A stretch of 64,000 nt of DNA. Source: Planctomycetota bacterium (GTDB lineage Bacteria > Planctomycetota > B15-G4 > SIAN01). The stretch lies in contig JANQQL010000025.1 in the NCBI GenBank assembly GCA_028289345.1, positions 310,001 through 374,000 of the forward strand, given 5' to 3'. Both the position numbers and the translations under genes were made by a program. Below are positions 16,980-25,324 of this stretch, piece by piece (the stretch's first letter is position 1; each line of letters begins with the position of its first letter). The notes beneath the pieces were generated by a model. The model did no database searches. It saw only the letters and a program-made list of their open reading frames with translations, and had not been told where the DNA came from.

Positions 16980-17978
16980 TCAGCGAATCCGCGTCGCCAC
17001 GATGCTGCGCGATCCGTCCTGCCAGGTCTTGCCCTGGTCGTCGGAGCGATCGAAGCGCCAGCGAAACCCGTTGTCGTGGATGTCATAGAACACGACTCGA
17101 GCTTTGAAGGGGCCGTTGGTGTCCTCGGTGTCGAAGTAGAGGACCATGTCGTCTCCCTCCATTCCTCCGTGGAAGTATCCCGAGGTCCAGCCCGCTGGAG
17201 TGTCCGTTCCGGTCTGCAGCCAAATGCAGGACCAGCGTTTCTTCACCGGGTCATAGGTCCGCCAGGTCGTTCCCCGGTTGGATCCCCCCAGGGACAGCCA
17301 GTCGTCTTCGAACGCGTGGCCGCTAAGGGTGTAGCGTCCACTCCAGCGGCCTTTGGACTTCACCACGTTGCCGTTGGGGCCGACCGCAGAGAACTCGGCG
17401 TCAAACTCTCCGTTCAAGAAATTGAACTGCATCATTTCCGGAGGAGCCTTGGGATCGACCCCGGCCACCCAGTCTTCCCGAGTTTGCGTTTCCCAGACCT
17501 CGTCGGCCCGAAGGAGGAAGCCGTCAGGATCTTCGTTCCAGGCGTCCAATGCATTGAATCCGGGAAAGTCGAAGAACAGGTGAGTTCGGCCATCGATCAG
17601 CTGGAAGCATTCCGGGTTGGCCAAAAAGAACCCTGGGGTCGAGCGAGGAGAGGCACTCTTCTCCATTCCGAGTCCATACGCGCACCAGCCTCCGTAGGCC
17701 GGCAAGTAGGTCTCCGGGTCCTCCAGGAACGCCGCACGATTTTCCTCGTTGGCGAACAGGTAACTGGCCCCTTCGTAATCGCAGTGAATCTTGCTCGTGC
17801 CTGGCGTGGCTCTTTCGTAGTCCAGGTATTCCACCACGTCGTAGCCGTAGGCAGCGACGCCATCCACGCCGACGTGGACGGGACGGACGCCGTTGGCTGC
17901 TTTCGCGAATGAGACCAGCGCCAGGGTGAACGCACCGTGGGTGATCAGGGTCAGGGTCAAGTTGCAGATGGGCTTCAC
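16980..17978 (-). CDS. Secreted YHS-domain protein
   Basis: The start is GTG 17978, with GAGGAGG six bases upstream; the frame runs on to 18095 but that extension lacks a site. The 332 residues begin with a signal peptide (to about residue 28, SFAKAANG). The YHS module spans about 38-100 (YGYDVVEYLDYERATPGTS, ASYLFANEENRAAFLEDP, YLPAYGGWCAYG), a putative metal-binding fold; it is of the type annotated as YHS domain-containing (seleno)protein, here with Cys. The C-terminal half (RGTTWRTYDPVKKRWSCIW, FRWRFDRSDDQGKTW) resembles DUF1579-like lipocalin/START-type beta domains. The MarR gene lies 145 bp upstream on the same strand, so the protein may be under its control. Confidence 0.75.
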   Translation of the reverse strand: MKPICNLTLTLITHGAFTLALVSFAKAANGVRPVHVGVDGVAAYGYDVVEYLDYERATPGTSKIHCDYEGASYLFANEENRAAFLEDPETYLPAYGGWCAYGLGMEKSASPRSTPGFFLANPECFQLIDGRTHLFFDFPGFNALDAWNEDPDGFLLRADEVWETQTREDWVAGVDPKAPPEMMQFNFLNGEFDAEFSAVGPNGNVVKSKGRWSGRYTLSGHAFEDDWLSLGGSNRGTTWRTYDPVKKRWSCIWLQTGTDTPAGWTSGYFHGGMEGDDMVLYFDTEDTNGPFKARVVFYDIHDNGFRWRFDRSDDQGKTWQDGSRSIVATRIR

Positions 17979-18123
17979 GTTTGCCTCCTCGGTCGTGGAT
18001 CGGGGCGCGAACGACCATGTGCGCCGGCGAGAAGGTACGTGAGTTCGGGCCGCCGAAGTGCAGGCCGGTCGCAGGAGGGGGTGTGCTTGTCGCAAGTGGT
18101 GCCGAGCAGGGGGTCGGGCGGAC

Positions 18124-18609
18124 TCAGGCCTTGGTGGCGCGCTTGGCTTGCAGGCGCTCGTGGAGGCTCTTCTTGTCCATCCGGTTCTCGACTTTTTCCA
18201 GCAGAGCCATGACGTCCCACCCGGATTCGCGAAACAACTCGAGCTGCGCTTTCTCGAGCTCTTGCCACACCGAGGCCAGCTCGGGAACCAATCGCTTGCC
18301 CTTGGCTGTGAGATAGAAAAGGCGTCGGCGGCCGTCGTGTCGGTCCTTGGCCGCGCGCACCAGTCCTGCCTTCAGGAGGCCGTTGGTGATCTGAATCACC
18401 GCCGGGTGACTGAGCTGCAAACGCTCCGCGATCGAGGTGACCCCGAGCGGGGCTTGTTCGTGAAGAAGATGAACGGTGGAGGTCCAGCGTTGCTTGAAAG
18501 GAATGCCGAGCTCTTGGTAGACCTCGTCCACGTCTTCGATGAGCCGATTCATGATGCGCTTGAATCGATGGGCCAAGGTCAGGGCGCCGAGAGATTTGAC
18601 GTAGTCCAT
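18124..18609 (-). CDS. MarR-family transcriptional regulator
   Basis: 161 residues from ATG 18609. The winged helix-turn-helix lies at about 48-108: HLLHEQAPLGVTSIAERL, LSHPAVIQITNGLLKAGLV (recognition helix) and DRHDGRRRLFYLTAKGKRL (wing). Helices at both ends fit the dimerisation region of MarR proteins. The ribosome binding site is weak, but upstream sequence in frame resembles nothing. A near-perfect palindrome 90 bp upstream is a good autoregulatory operator candidate. Likely targets are its own gene and the co-oriented YHS-domain gene. The ligand is unknown. Confidence 0.88.
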   Translation of the reverse strand: MDYVKSLGALTLAHRFKRIMNRLIEDVDEVYQELGIPFKQRWTSTVHLLHEQAPLGVTSIAERLQLSHPAVIQITNGLLKAGLVRAAKDRHDGRRRLFYLTAKGKRLVPELASVWQELEKAQLELFRESGWDVMALLEKVENRMDKKSLHERLQAKRATKA

Positions 18610-19161
18610 CGAGAGGGGTTCCGATGCGGTTCGCTGGTGTGCGGGGCCGTGTCTACGACTCCCGCGGCAACCTCGCGAGGGAGGTCGCCCGGGGGGCGTG
18701 TTGGAATTACAACATAACACCCATTCGCAAGGCTGGAGCGGGGGAGTGGCCCACCCACGGATGAGGGGGATGCCGCTGCAGGCCCCGGGAAGCCACGACT
18801 GTGGGCCGAGCTGATTTTCTTCGCTTGTCACCGGCGGTGCGCATTCCGATCGATCTCCCGGATTCTCATCGGTCCTCTTCGGGTCCCGCTCAGCGACTTG
18901 GCATTGCCAGAAGGCTGAGGTGACACCGTTCAATTCGCATGCTGGTCGATATTCTGCCCGAGGCTTCGACCTCTGCTCACCTCGTGGAAGTTTCGTCGTT
19001 CCCATCTTCCAATGCCTGCGGCGCCGCTCCGTGAAGCAGGGGAGAAGACTGGGGTTCCCTGAGGTTCTGTGGAGCGCCGGGCGGTGCTCCCGCCACCGAG
19101 ACGTCCGCCCTCATTACGATCCGTCACCGGGAAAAGATCCCGATCCAAAGGAGGAATGATC
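18610..19161. other. Divergent intergenic region, MarR / prolyl oligopeptidase
   Basis: 552 bp between divergent starts. Apart from the palindrome at 18699-18714 and the AAAGGAGG site at 19147-19154 serving the next gene, I see no further gene, repeat or RNA. Confidence 0.4.
18699..18714. promoter_or_regulatory. Candidate MarR operator
   Basis: TGTTGGAATTACAACA matches its own reverse complement at 14 of 16 positions. It sits in an AT-rich patch inside very GC-rich DNA, 90 bp upstream of the MarR start. Size and TTG-N6-CAA symmetry suit MarR dimers. Inferred, not demonstrated. Confidence 0.55.
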
Positions 19162-21255
19162 GTGCCAACTCGACATCTGATGGTCGCGGCCTGGGCCGCA
19201 ATCAGCTCCACCGCCTTCGCTTTCGAAGAGCCGGAAGACCCGTTCGTGTGGCTGGAAGAGGTGGAGGGAGAGCGCGCATTGGCATGGGTCGAAGCGCGCA
19301 ACAAGGAAAGTTTGGGCGAACTCCAGGCTCTTCCCGAGTTCTCGATCATGGAGAAGGAAGCCACCGAGATCCTGAACTCCAAAGATCGCATTGCCTACCC
19401 GAGCACGGTGGGCAAGCACGTCTACAACTTCTGGCGTGACGAAACCCACGTCCGAGGGATCTGGCGGCGCATGACCCGCGAGGCCTACGTGGCCGGCTCC
19501 GACGAATGGGAAATCGTGTTGGATGTCGATGCTCTCGCCGAAGCCGAGGGGGAGAACTGGGTGTACAAAGGTTCGAGCATTCTCGAGCCGAGTCACGATC
19601 GTTGTTTGATGCGACTGTCCCGCGGTGGGGCGGATGCGGTGGTCGTGCGTGAATTCGACCTCGACAGCAAGACTTTCGTCGACGGCGGATTCCAAGTCGC
19701 CGAAGCCAAGAGCGGTTTGTCCTGGAGGGACAAGGACACCTTGTACATTGGCACGGACTTCGGAGCTGGCTCCTTGACCGACTCCGGCTACCCGCGGATC
19801 GCCAAAGTGTGGAAGCGCGGAACGGCCCTGAAAGACGCGACGACCTTGTTCGAGGCAGCCCAAACGGACATGGGAGTTTGGTCCCAGGCGTCCCACACTC
19901 CGGAAGGTCAATACGACTTCGTGACCTGCATGACGTCGTTCTATTCCTCCGAGACCCACATGGTCGAGGGTGACTCGCTGTTCAAGATGGACATCCCCGA
20001 AGATGCGAATCTGTCGGGAATCTTCAAGAAGCAGCTTCTGGTGCAGCTGAAATCCGACTGGGAAGTCGGCGGGAGCACGTATCGCCAAGGATCCCTGGTT
20101 TCCATCGACCTGGATGAGTTCAAGAAGGGAGCCCGCAACTTCGTCGTGGTCGTTCCCCCGATGGAACGCGGCTCGATTGCCGGAGTCTCGACGACTCAGA
20201 ACTACTTGCTGGTCAACCTACTCGAGAACGTGACCAGCCATCTGTATCAGTACGAGTTCGCCGATGGCAAGTGGTCCCGCGAGGAAATTTCCGTCGGCAA
20301 GCTCGGCTCGTTGCGAGTGACCGACACGTCCATCGATAGCGACCACTACTTCCTGACCTACACCAGTTTCCTGACTCCGTCGACCCTTTACACGGTGAAC
20401 GGAAAGACCCGGGAAGTGAAGGAGTTGCGCAGCCTGCCCGCCTTCTTCGATGCCTCGCGATTCCAGGCCGAACAGCTCCACGCGGTCTCGGCCGACGGAA
20501 CCAAGATTCCTTACTTCTTGCTGAGCTCCAAGGCCGCCAAGAAGAACGGCAAGAACCCGACCCTGTTGTATGGCTACGGCGGTTTCGAAATCTCGATGAC
20601 GCCGAATTATGCCTCGACCGTCGGCAAGCTGTGGCTGGAACGGGGGGGTGTTTACGCGGTGGCCAACATTCGCGGCGGAGGGGAGTTCGGGCCCAAGTGG
20701 CACCAGGCGGCTTTGAAGAAGAACCGGCACCTCGCCTTCCAAGACTTCATTGCGGTGGGCGAAGACCTGGTGAAGCGCGGCATCACGGCCCCTCAGCACC
20801 TGGGGATCCGCGGCGGCAGCAACGGCGGATTGCTGGTCGGAAGCGTCTTCACCCAGCGACCGGATCTGTTCGGCGCGGTGGTGTGCGCTGTGCCGCTGCT
20901 CGACATGCGCCGCTACAACAAGCTGCTCGCCGGTGCCAGTTGGATGGCTGAATACGGCAATCCCGACGAGCCGGACATGTGGGACTACATCAAGACCTAT
21001 TCGCCCTATCACAATCTGTCAAAGGACAAGGCCTACCCCAAGGTGCTGTTCACGACGTCAACCCGCGATGACCGAGTCCATCCCGGCCACGCTCGCAAGA
21101 TGGTGGCGGCCATGGGTGCCATGGGACATCCGGTCTACTACTACGAGAACACCGAGGGCGGTCATGCCGGCGCCGCGAACAACAAGCAGCGGGCCTTCAC
21201 CTCGGCGTTGACCTACTCGTACTTGCTGGACCAATTGCAGGCCGAGGTCCAGTAG
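19162..21255 (+). CDS. Prolyl oligopeptidase family serine peptidase (S9A), exported
   Basis: I prefer GTG 19162 as the start: AAAGGAGG ends seven bases before it, while the in-frame ATG at 19156 lies only one base behind that site. This gives 697 residues with a signal peptide ending near TAFAFEE. The N-terminal part (EEPEDPFVWLEEVEGERAL) and the beta-propeller region match S9A prolyl oligopeptidases, followed by the alpha/beta-hydrolase domain. The nucleophile is S553 in GGSNGG, the acid is in TRDDRVHP, and the histidine is H668 in EGGHAG. NIRGGGEFGPKWH is another signature. It cleaves short proline-containing peptides, here probably in the periplasm. The sulfatase-fold lipoprotein gene starts eight bases after the stop, so the two form an operon. 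Confidence 0.92.
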   Translation: MPTRHLMVAAWAAISSTAFAFEEPEDPFVWLEEVEGERALAWVEARNKESLGELQALPEFSIMEKEATEILNSKDRIAYPSTVGKHVYNFWRDETHVRGIWRRMTREAYVAGSDEWEIVLDVDALAEAEGENWVYKGSSILEPSHDRCLMRLSRGGADAVVVREFDLDSKTFVDGGFQVAEAKSGLSWRDKDTLYIGTDFGAGSLTDSGYPRIAKVWKRGTALKDATTLFEAAQTDMGVWSQASHTPEGQYDFVTCMTSFYSSETHMVEGDSLFKMDIPEDANLSGIFKKQLLVQLKSDWEVGGSTYRQGSLVSIDLDEFKKGARNFVVVVPPMERGSIAGVSTTQNYLLVNLLENVTSHLYQYEFADGKWSREEISVGKLGSLRVTDTSIDSDHYFLTYTSFLTPSTLYTVNGKTREVKELRSLPAFFDASRFQAEQLHAVSADGTKIPYFLLSSKAAKKNGKNPTLLYGYGGFEISMTPNYASTVGKLWLERGGVYAVANIRGGGEFGPKWHQAALKKNRHLAFQDFIAVGEDLVKRGITAPQHLGIRGGSNGGLLVGSVFTQRPDLFGAVVCAVPLLDMRRYNKLLAGASWMAEYGNPDEPDMWDYIKTYSPYHNLSKDKAYPKVLFTTSTRDDRVHPGHARKMVAAMGAMGHPVYYYENTEGGHAGAANNKQRAFTSALTYSYLLDQLQAEVQ

Positions 21256-21263
21256 TTCCTCGA

Positions 21264-22631
21264 TTGTTGCACGCTCGGCGAAACACACCCACCAGCCTCC
21301 GTGGTTGGTGGGTGTGGGCGTTGTGCGGGATGCTTCTCGTCCCGGCCTGTGATTCGGGCCCGCGTCGTCCCGATGTGATCGTGCTCCTGATCGACACCCT
21401 GCGTGCCAGTCAACTTGGGGTCTACGGCTACCCCCGAGACGTCTCGCGAACGATCGACACCTTCGCGAATCGCAATCTGCGGTTCGAGTACGCCATTGCT
21501 CCGGCGCCGTGGACCCCACCGTCGGTCGCCTCGATGTTCACTGGTTACTATCCGACCGCTCACGGTGTCCACACCCACCTGTACGACGAGGACCGGGCGA
21601 CCCAGGAAGCGGCCCCGGTGCTCGGAGAAGTGCTCTCCGAAGACTTCGAGACTCTGGCCGAGGTCTTCCAATCGCACGGCTATCGAACCCATGCCGTGAC
21701 CACCAACGCTTGGATCAAGGAAGAGCTGGGGTTCGCTCAAGGATTCGAGTCCTTCGAGGTCTACGATTACCACCCGGCGCAACACGTCAATCAGCGCGCC
21801 TTCGCGCTTCTGGAAGAACTTACCCCTGACAATGATCCGTGGTTCCTGTTCCTCCACTACATGGACCCCCACGAGCCCTATCAGCCGCCCCCGGGATACG
21901 CGGGCAAGTACCGCGGCACCCCACCTGGCGTGGCCAAGAACGCCAAGCACGGTGAGTGGATCAATCGCTACGACGAAGAGATCCGCTACGTCGACGCTCA
22001 GATCGCCGCGCTGTTTGCCCACCTTCGCCAAATCGAGCGTTACGAAGACACGATCGTGCTCCTGGTCGGTGATCATGGCGAGCAGTTCTTCGAACGCGGC
22101 CAGCACGGCCACGGGTTCCGCTTGCACAACGAAGAGGTGCATGTCCCATTGATCTTGAAGGCGCCGGGACTCGAGGGGACCGTGCCGGAGACCGTGAGCC
22201 TGGTCGACGTCTATCCCACGTTGCTCGGCCTGGCGGGGATCGAAGCGCCAGGATCCCAAGGGGTTTCTCTTGTCACCGCACTGGATCAGCGCAAAGCGGA
22301 AGGCGTACTGTCGGAGATGACTCGCTGGCGAAACGAGAAGGCGTTCATCGACGCCGAGGGGCGAAAGCTCGTGCTCGAATTCGAGGCCCGGGACACGGAC
22401 CTGGTGGGACCGGAGAGCCAGACGGGGGTGCGGCTGTTCGATCGGAATCAGGATTACCGGGAATTGTCGAGTCTGGAAGGCGACCGCGCGAAGCAAGAAC
22501 TCACCCGTCGTTTCTATGAACTGTACGGGACGTCGTTGGAGAAGCGCGGTCAAGTGGCGACCGAGCAAGTGGAGCTGGATCCGGAGACTTTGGAACAGTT
22601 GCGGATGCTGGGGTATCTGGACGGGGAGTAG
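21264..22631 (+). CDS. Sulfatase-fold lipoprotein with Thr nucleophile position
   Basis: 455 residues from TTG 21264, only eight bases after the prolyl oligopeptidase stop. The N-terminus (SLRGWWVWALCGMLLVPAC) is a lipoprotein signal, with the lipid-carrying Cys near residue 29. The alkaline-phosphatase-superfamily metal sites are visible: D44 in LLIDTLRAS, HYMDPHEPY, and GDHGE. In the nucleophile segment WTPPSVASMFTG, the residue aligned with the formylglycine Cys of sulfatases is T84, and the usual Arg is Val. That fits Thr-type phosphotransferases or phosphodiesterases better than an arylsulfatase. The C-terminal helix (LDPETLEQLRMLGYLDGE) is typical of this subgroup. The substrate is unknown. 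Confidence 0.82.
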   Translation: MLHARRNTPTSLRGWWVWALCGMLLVPACDSGPRRPDVIVLLIDTLRASQLGVYGYPRDVSRTIDTFANRNLRFEYAIAPAPWTPPSVASMFTGYYPTAHGVHTHLYDEDRATQEAAPVLGEVLSEDFETLAEVFQSHGYRTHAVTTNAWIKEELGFAQGFESFEVYDYHPAQHVNQRAFALLEELTPDNDPWFLFLHYMDPHEPYQPPPGYAGKYRGTPPGVAKNAKHGEWINRYDEEIRYVDAQIAALFAHLRQIERYEDTIVLLVGDHGEQFFERGQHGHGFRLHNEEVHVPLILKAPGLEGTVPETVSLVDVYPTLLGLAGIEAPGSQGVSLVTALDQRKAEGVLSEMTRWRNEKAFIDAEGRKLVLEFEARDTDLVGPESQTGVRLFDRNQDYRELSSLEGDRAKQELTRRFYELYGTSLEKRGQVATEQVELDPETLEQLRMLGYLDGE

Positions 22632-22710
22632 GCACGGGCCCTTGGCGGATTCTGGGAATGCCTGGATCCATTTTCCGTGGGACACCACGAGTTCGAAGGC
22701 GAAAGACCCG

Positions 22711-23545
22711 TTGCCAGCAGCTGCGGAGCCGACTTGCGTGGAACGCGAACTTCAGATCCGAGGAAATGACCGGTGGTTTCAGAGCCACCTCCGGGTCGGC
22801 TCCACGGAGGTGTACGCGGCCCGCTTTGAGGCCCACGGGACGATGGGCTGGCATCGACATGATCGGCCCTCGTTCCATTTGATGGTGACGGGGGAAATGC
22901 AGGAGCGAGACTCCCGACAGACGATTCACTGCGGTCCGGGCGACGCTTGGTTTCGCGACGAAGAGGAAGGGCACGGAAACGTTGCGAGCCCGGACGGGGC
23001 CGGTCTTCGGCGGTCCTCATGGAAAGCTCTCGGAGCAACTCGCGAACGAGTGTCGACTCCACCGAGGCGTGCACCCTCGTGCTCGCGGTCTTGGTGTTCG
23101 CATCCGCCAGGAACTAGCTCAGCCAGACACTTTCAGCGCATTGAGCGTCGAAGGACTTCTCTTCGAATTGACGGCGGACCTGTGCCGTCACAAGAAGCGA
23201 GGACGCACGACGTCGCGGGCTCCTCGCTGGCTGGTCGAGATTGCCGAACGAATCGATGCATGGCCCGAGACGTCTCCCGTCTCGCTGACCGAACTCTCTC
23301 GTTGCGCGGGTCGCGATCCCGCTTCCCTGGCTCGATCGTTTCGACGCCACTATCGCTGCAGCATCGGCGAGTACTCCCGCGAACGGAGAGTCCTCGCGGC
23401 TGCAGACTTGCTTCGAACGACCGGTCAAAGTGTGGCCGAGATCGCGGCCGCTCTCGGGTTCTTCGATCAGAGCCATCTCAACCGTCATTTTCGACGACAC
23501 TTCGGGATGACCCCGATGCAGTACCGGAGTGGTGCGGCGTCCTGA
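22711..23545 (+). pseudogene. AraC-family regulator interrupted by a frameshift
   Basis: Two parts of one AraC-type protein lie in different frames. The N-terminal cupin-like half (MGWHRHDRPSFHLMVTGEM, CGPGDAWFRDEEEGHGN) is in the frame beginning near TTG 22711 or GTG 22738. The C-terminal half, from about KLSEQLANECRLHRG, through a linker (LSVEGLLFELTADL), to the double helix-turn-helix (IAAALGFFDQSHLNRHF, FGMTPMQYR), is in the next frame and stops at 23545. The switch falls between about 22985 and 23030. Either the gene is inactivated, or a single-base sequencing or assembly error splits a working regulator. The start is uncertain, as no good ribosome binding site is seen. It might have regulated the serine-hydrolase-like gene 170 bp downstream. 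Confidence 0.65.
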
Positions 23546-23713
23546 TCCCGTGCGTCCCTCCCGACGCCTTGTCTCGGGGATCGCTGCCAATTCCGTACTC
23601 ACCGGTACTTGGCGTCCTATCTCTCACTTCTCATCACGCGGAAGATCTTGTCCCAGTCTTCGTTTGGACTCCTCCGGTTTGCTTCACCGCCTCCACGAAC
23701 AGGGAACTGCCCG

Positions 23714-25219
23714 ATGAGATCTCCCCGCGTCGTCTCCCTTCTCCTCGCCTGCCCGTTTGTTACCCCGTCGGAGCAAACATTCGCTCGGAGCGAGAAAAGC
23801 CTGGGACCTTGGCCGTCCATTGAGTCGAAGATCACTGCTTCCATGAACCAATGGGACATTCCGGGACTCGCCGTGGGTGTCATAGCTGAAGGCAACGTGG
23901 TCTATGCCCACGGATTCGGCGTTCGGGACGCCGAGAACGGCGGATCGGTGGACACCAAGACCCTCTTTCCTGTGGGGAACTGCGCGGAGCCGTTGATTTC
24001 CCTGATGCAGTGCAAACTTCGCGACGCAGGGGACCTGGACTTGGATTCCCCACTCGCGAAATACCTGCCGCCTCAAACACCCGGGTTTCACGACTTCTTC
24101 GAGAAACTGACGCCGAGGGACTTCCTTTGCCAGCGATCGGGTTTGCCGAATGTCGGCTGGATGCGTGAACTGGAGAGCCGCTCTCGAGCAGAAATCGTCG
24201 CCGCGATGCGGGGGATGGTCCCCGCCGTCGATTGGCGTGGTGGGTTTCGTGACAGCTGGCTCAACGTGGTGGTGGGTGAACACCTCGTGGAGCAAGTCAC
24301 CGGCCGAACATTCGAACAGGCGGTCAGTGAGGCCGTGTTCGACCCGTTGGGTATGAGTGGGTCCACTTGGGGCGCGGATGCCTTGGCGGCATGCAACAAC
24401 GCGGTCAGCTCTCATGAACTTCGAGAAGGGCAACTGCACAAGATCCAAGGGGCGACGGTTCTCGGCGCAGGTCCTGTGGCGTGGCTCAACTCCAACGTGG
24501 ACGATCTCCTGAGGCTGATGAAGATCTATACCGGAGAAGTCAGGACTGATGGCAACGTCTTTCTCAATCCGAAGTCATTGCGAGAAATGATCCAACCTCA
24601 CGTGTTCGTGTACTGGAACCGGTCTCCAGAGTACGCCCCGACGACCTATGGTCTGCACTGGGGCATGAACCAGGTGGGGGCGCACTACCACGCTCGTCTG
24701 GGAGGCTTCGGCAGAGGGACGGAAGCACTGCTTTCGTTCTTGCCCGGATCAGGCATTGGAGTCGTCCTGTTGGCCAACCGGGGAGGAGATGCGTTGACCT
24801 ACTTAACTGCCGTGAAGCGGGTGATCGTCGATCACCTCCTGGGAAATGAGCCGAACGATTGGATCGAAACAGCATGGGCGCGGATTCAGAGGAGGCGTCG
24901 TGATCGGTCTTCGGCGACCGCTGTTGTCCCCACAACCGTGGTCGAAGCCACCGCGCTGGATCATTTCGTCGCTGACTACCACCATGAGCTTCACGGAGAG
25001 TTGCGAGTTTTCCAAGAGAACGGGCGTTTGATGATCGAGCGAGGAGGCGGGCTCATTCCACTGCGGCGCACGGCAATCGACCAATTCTTTGGTGCAAAGG
25101 AATCCCCTTGGTCATCCTTGGCGATTGATTTCCGCCGTTCCTCGCAGGGGGAAGTCGTGGCCATCGCCTTCGAGGTTGCTGGGGAGACAACCGTTTTCCT
25201 ACGTGGCGGGGCGCCGTGA
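23714..25219 (+). CDS. Beta-lactamase-fold protein lacking catalytic motifs (predicted pseudoenzyme)
   Basis: 501 residues from ATG 23714 (AGGGAAC upstream) with an N-terminal export signal. The fold is recognisable as class C beta-lactamase/serine hydrolase: DIPGLAVGVIAEGNVVYAHG, DAGDLDLDSPLAKYLP, EAVFDPLGMSGSTWG and LLSFLPGSGIGVVLLANRGG. However, where the family has S-x-x-K this protein has N89-C-A-E92 (FPVGNCAEPLI). The Y-x-N motif is replaced by FRDSWLN, and the H-x-G region reads HARLGG. It is therefore probably not a serine hydrolase. An additional C-terminal beta domain (about 410-500, DYHHELHGELRVFQENGRL) is common in the family. Binding or regulatory use of the old active-site cleft is an inference. 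Confidence 0.8.
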   Translation: MRSPRVVSLLLACPFVTPSEQTFARSEKSLGPWPSIESKITASMNQWDIPGLAVGVIAEGNVVYAHGFGVRDAENGGSVDTKTLFPVGNCAEPLISLMQCKLRDAGDLDLDSPLAKYLPPQTPGFHDFFEKLTPRDFLCQRSGLPNVGWMRELESRSRAEIVAAMRGMVPAVDWRGGFRDSWLNVVVGEHLVEQVTGRTFEQAVSEAVFDPLGMSGSTWGADALAACNNAVSSHELREGQLHKIQGATVLGAGPVAWLNSNVDDLLRLMKIYTGEVRTDGNVFLNPKSLREMIQPHVFVYWNRSPEYAPTTYGLHWGMNQVGAHYHARLGGFGRGTEALLSFLPGSGIGVVLLANRGGDALTYLTAVKRVIVDHLLGNEPNDWIETAWARIQRRRRDRSSATAVVPTTVVEATALDHFVADYHHELHGELRVFQENGRLMIERGGGLIPLRRTAIDQFFGAKESPWSSLAIDFRRSSQGEVVAIAFEVAGETTVFLRGGAP

Positions 25220-25324
25220 TCGGATTGGCATGAAGCGTCCTGGTTGCGGGGACTCGAGGGGGAACCGTCGGCAGGGGCAGAAGTTCCGTTCTTGGGGAGC
25301 GGTTCCGCGAGTGCAAATGGATGC

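Noticed and set aside
16410..17107. Several overlapping plus-strand frames upstream of the YHS gene
   Set aside because: Arg/Pro/Gly-rich low-complexity translations without ribosome binding sites or homology.
21264..22631. Arylsulfatase annotation
   Set aside because: The formylglycine-forming Cys/Ser is replaced by Thr84 and the following Arg by Val.
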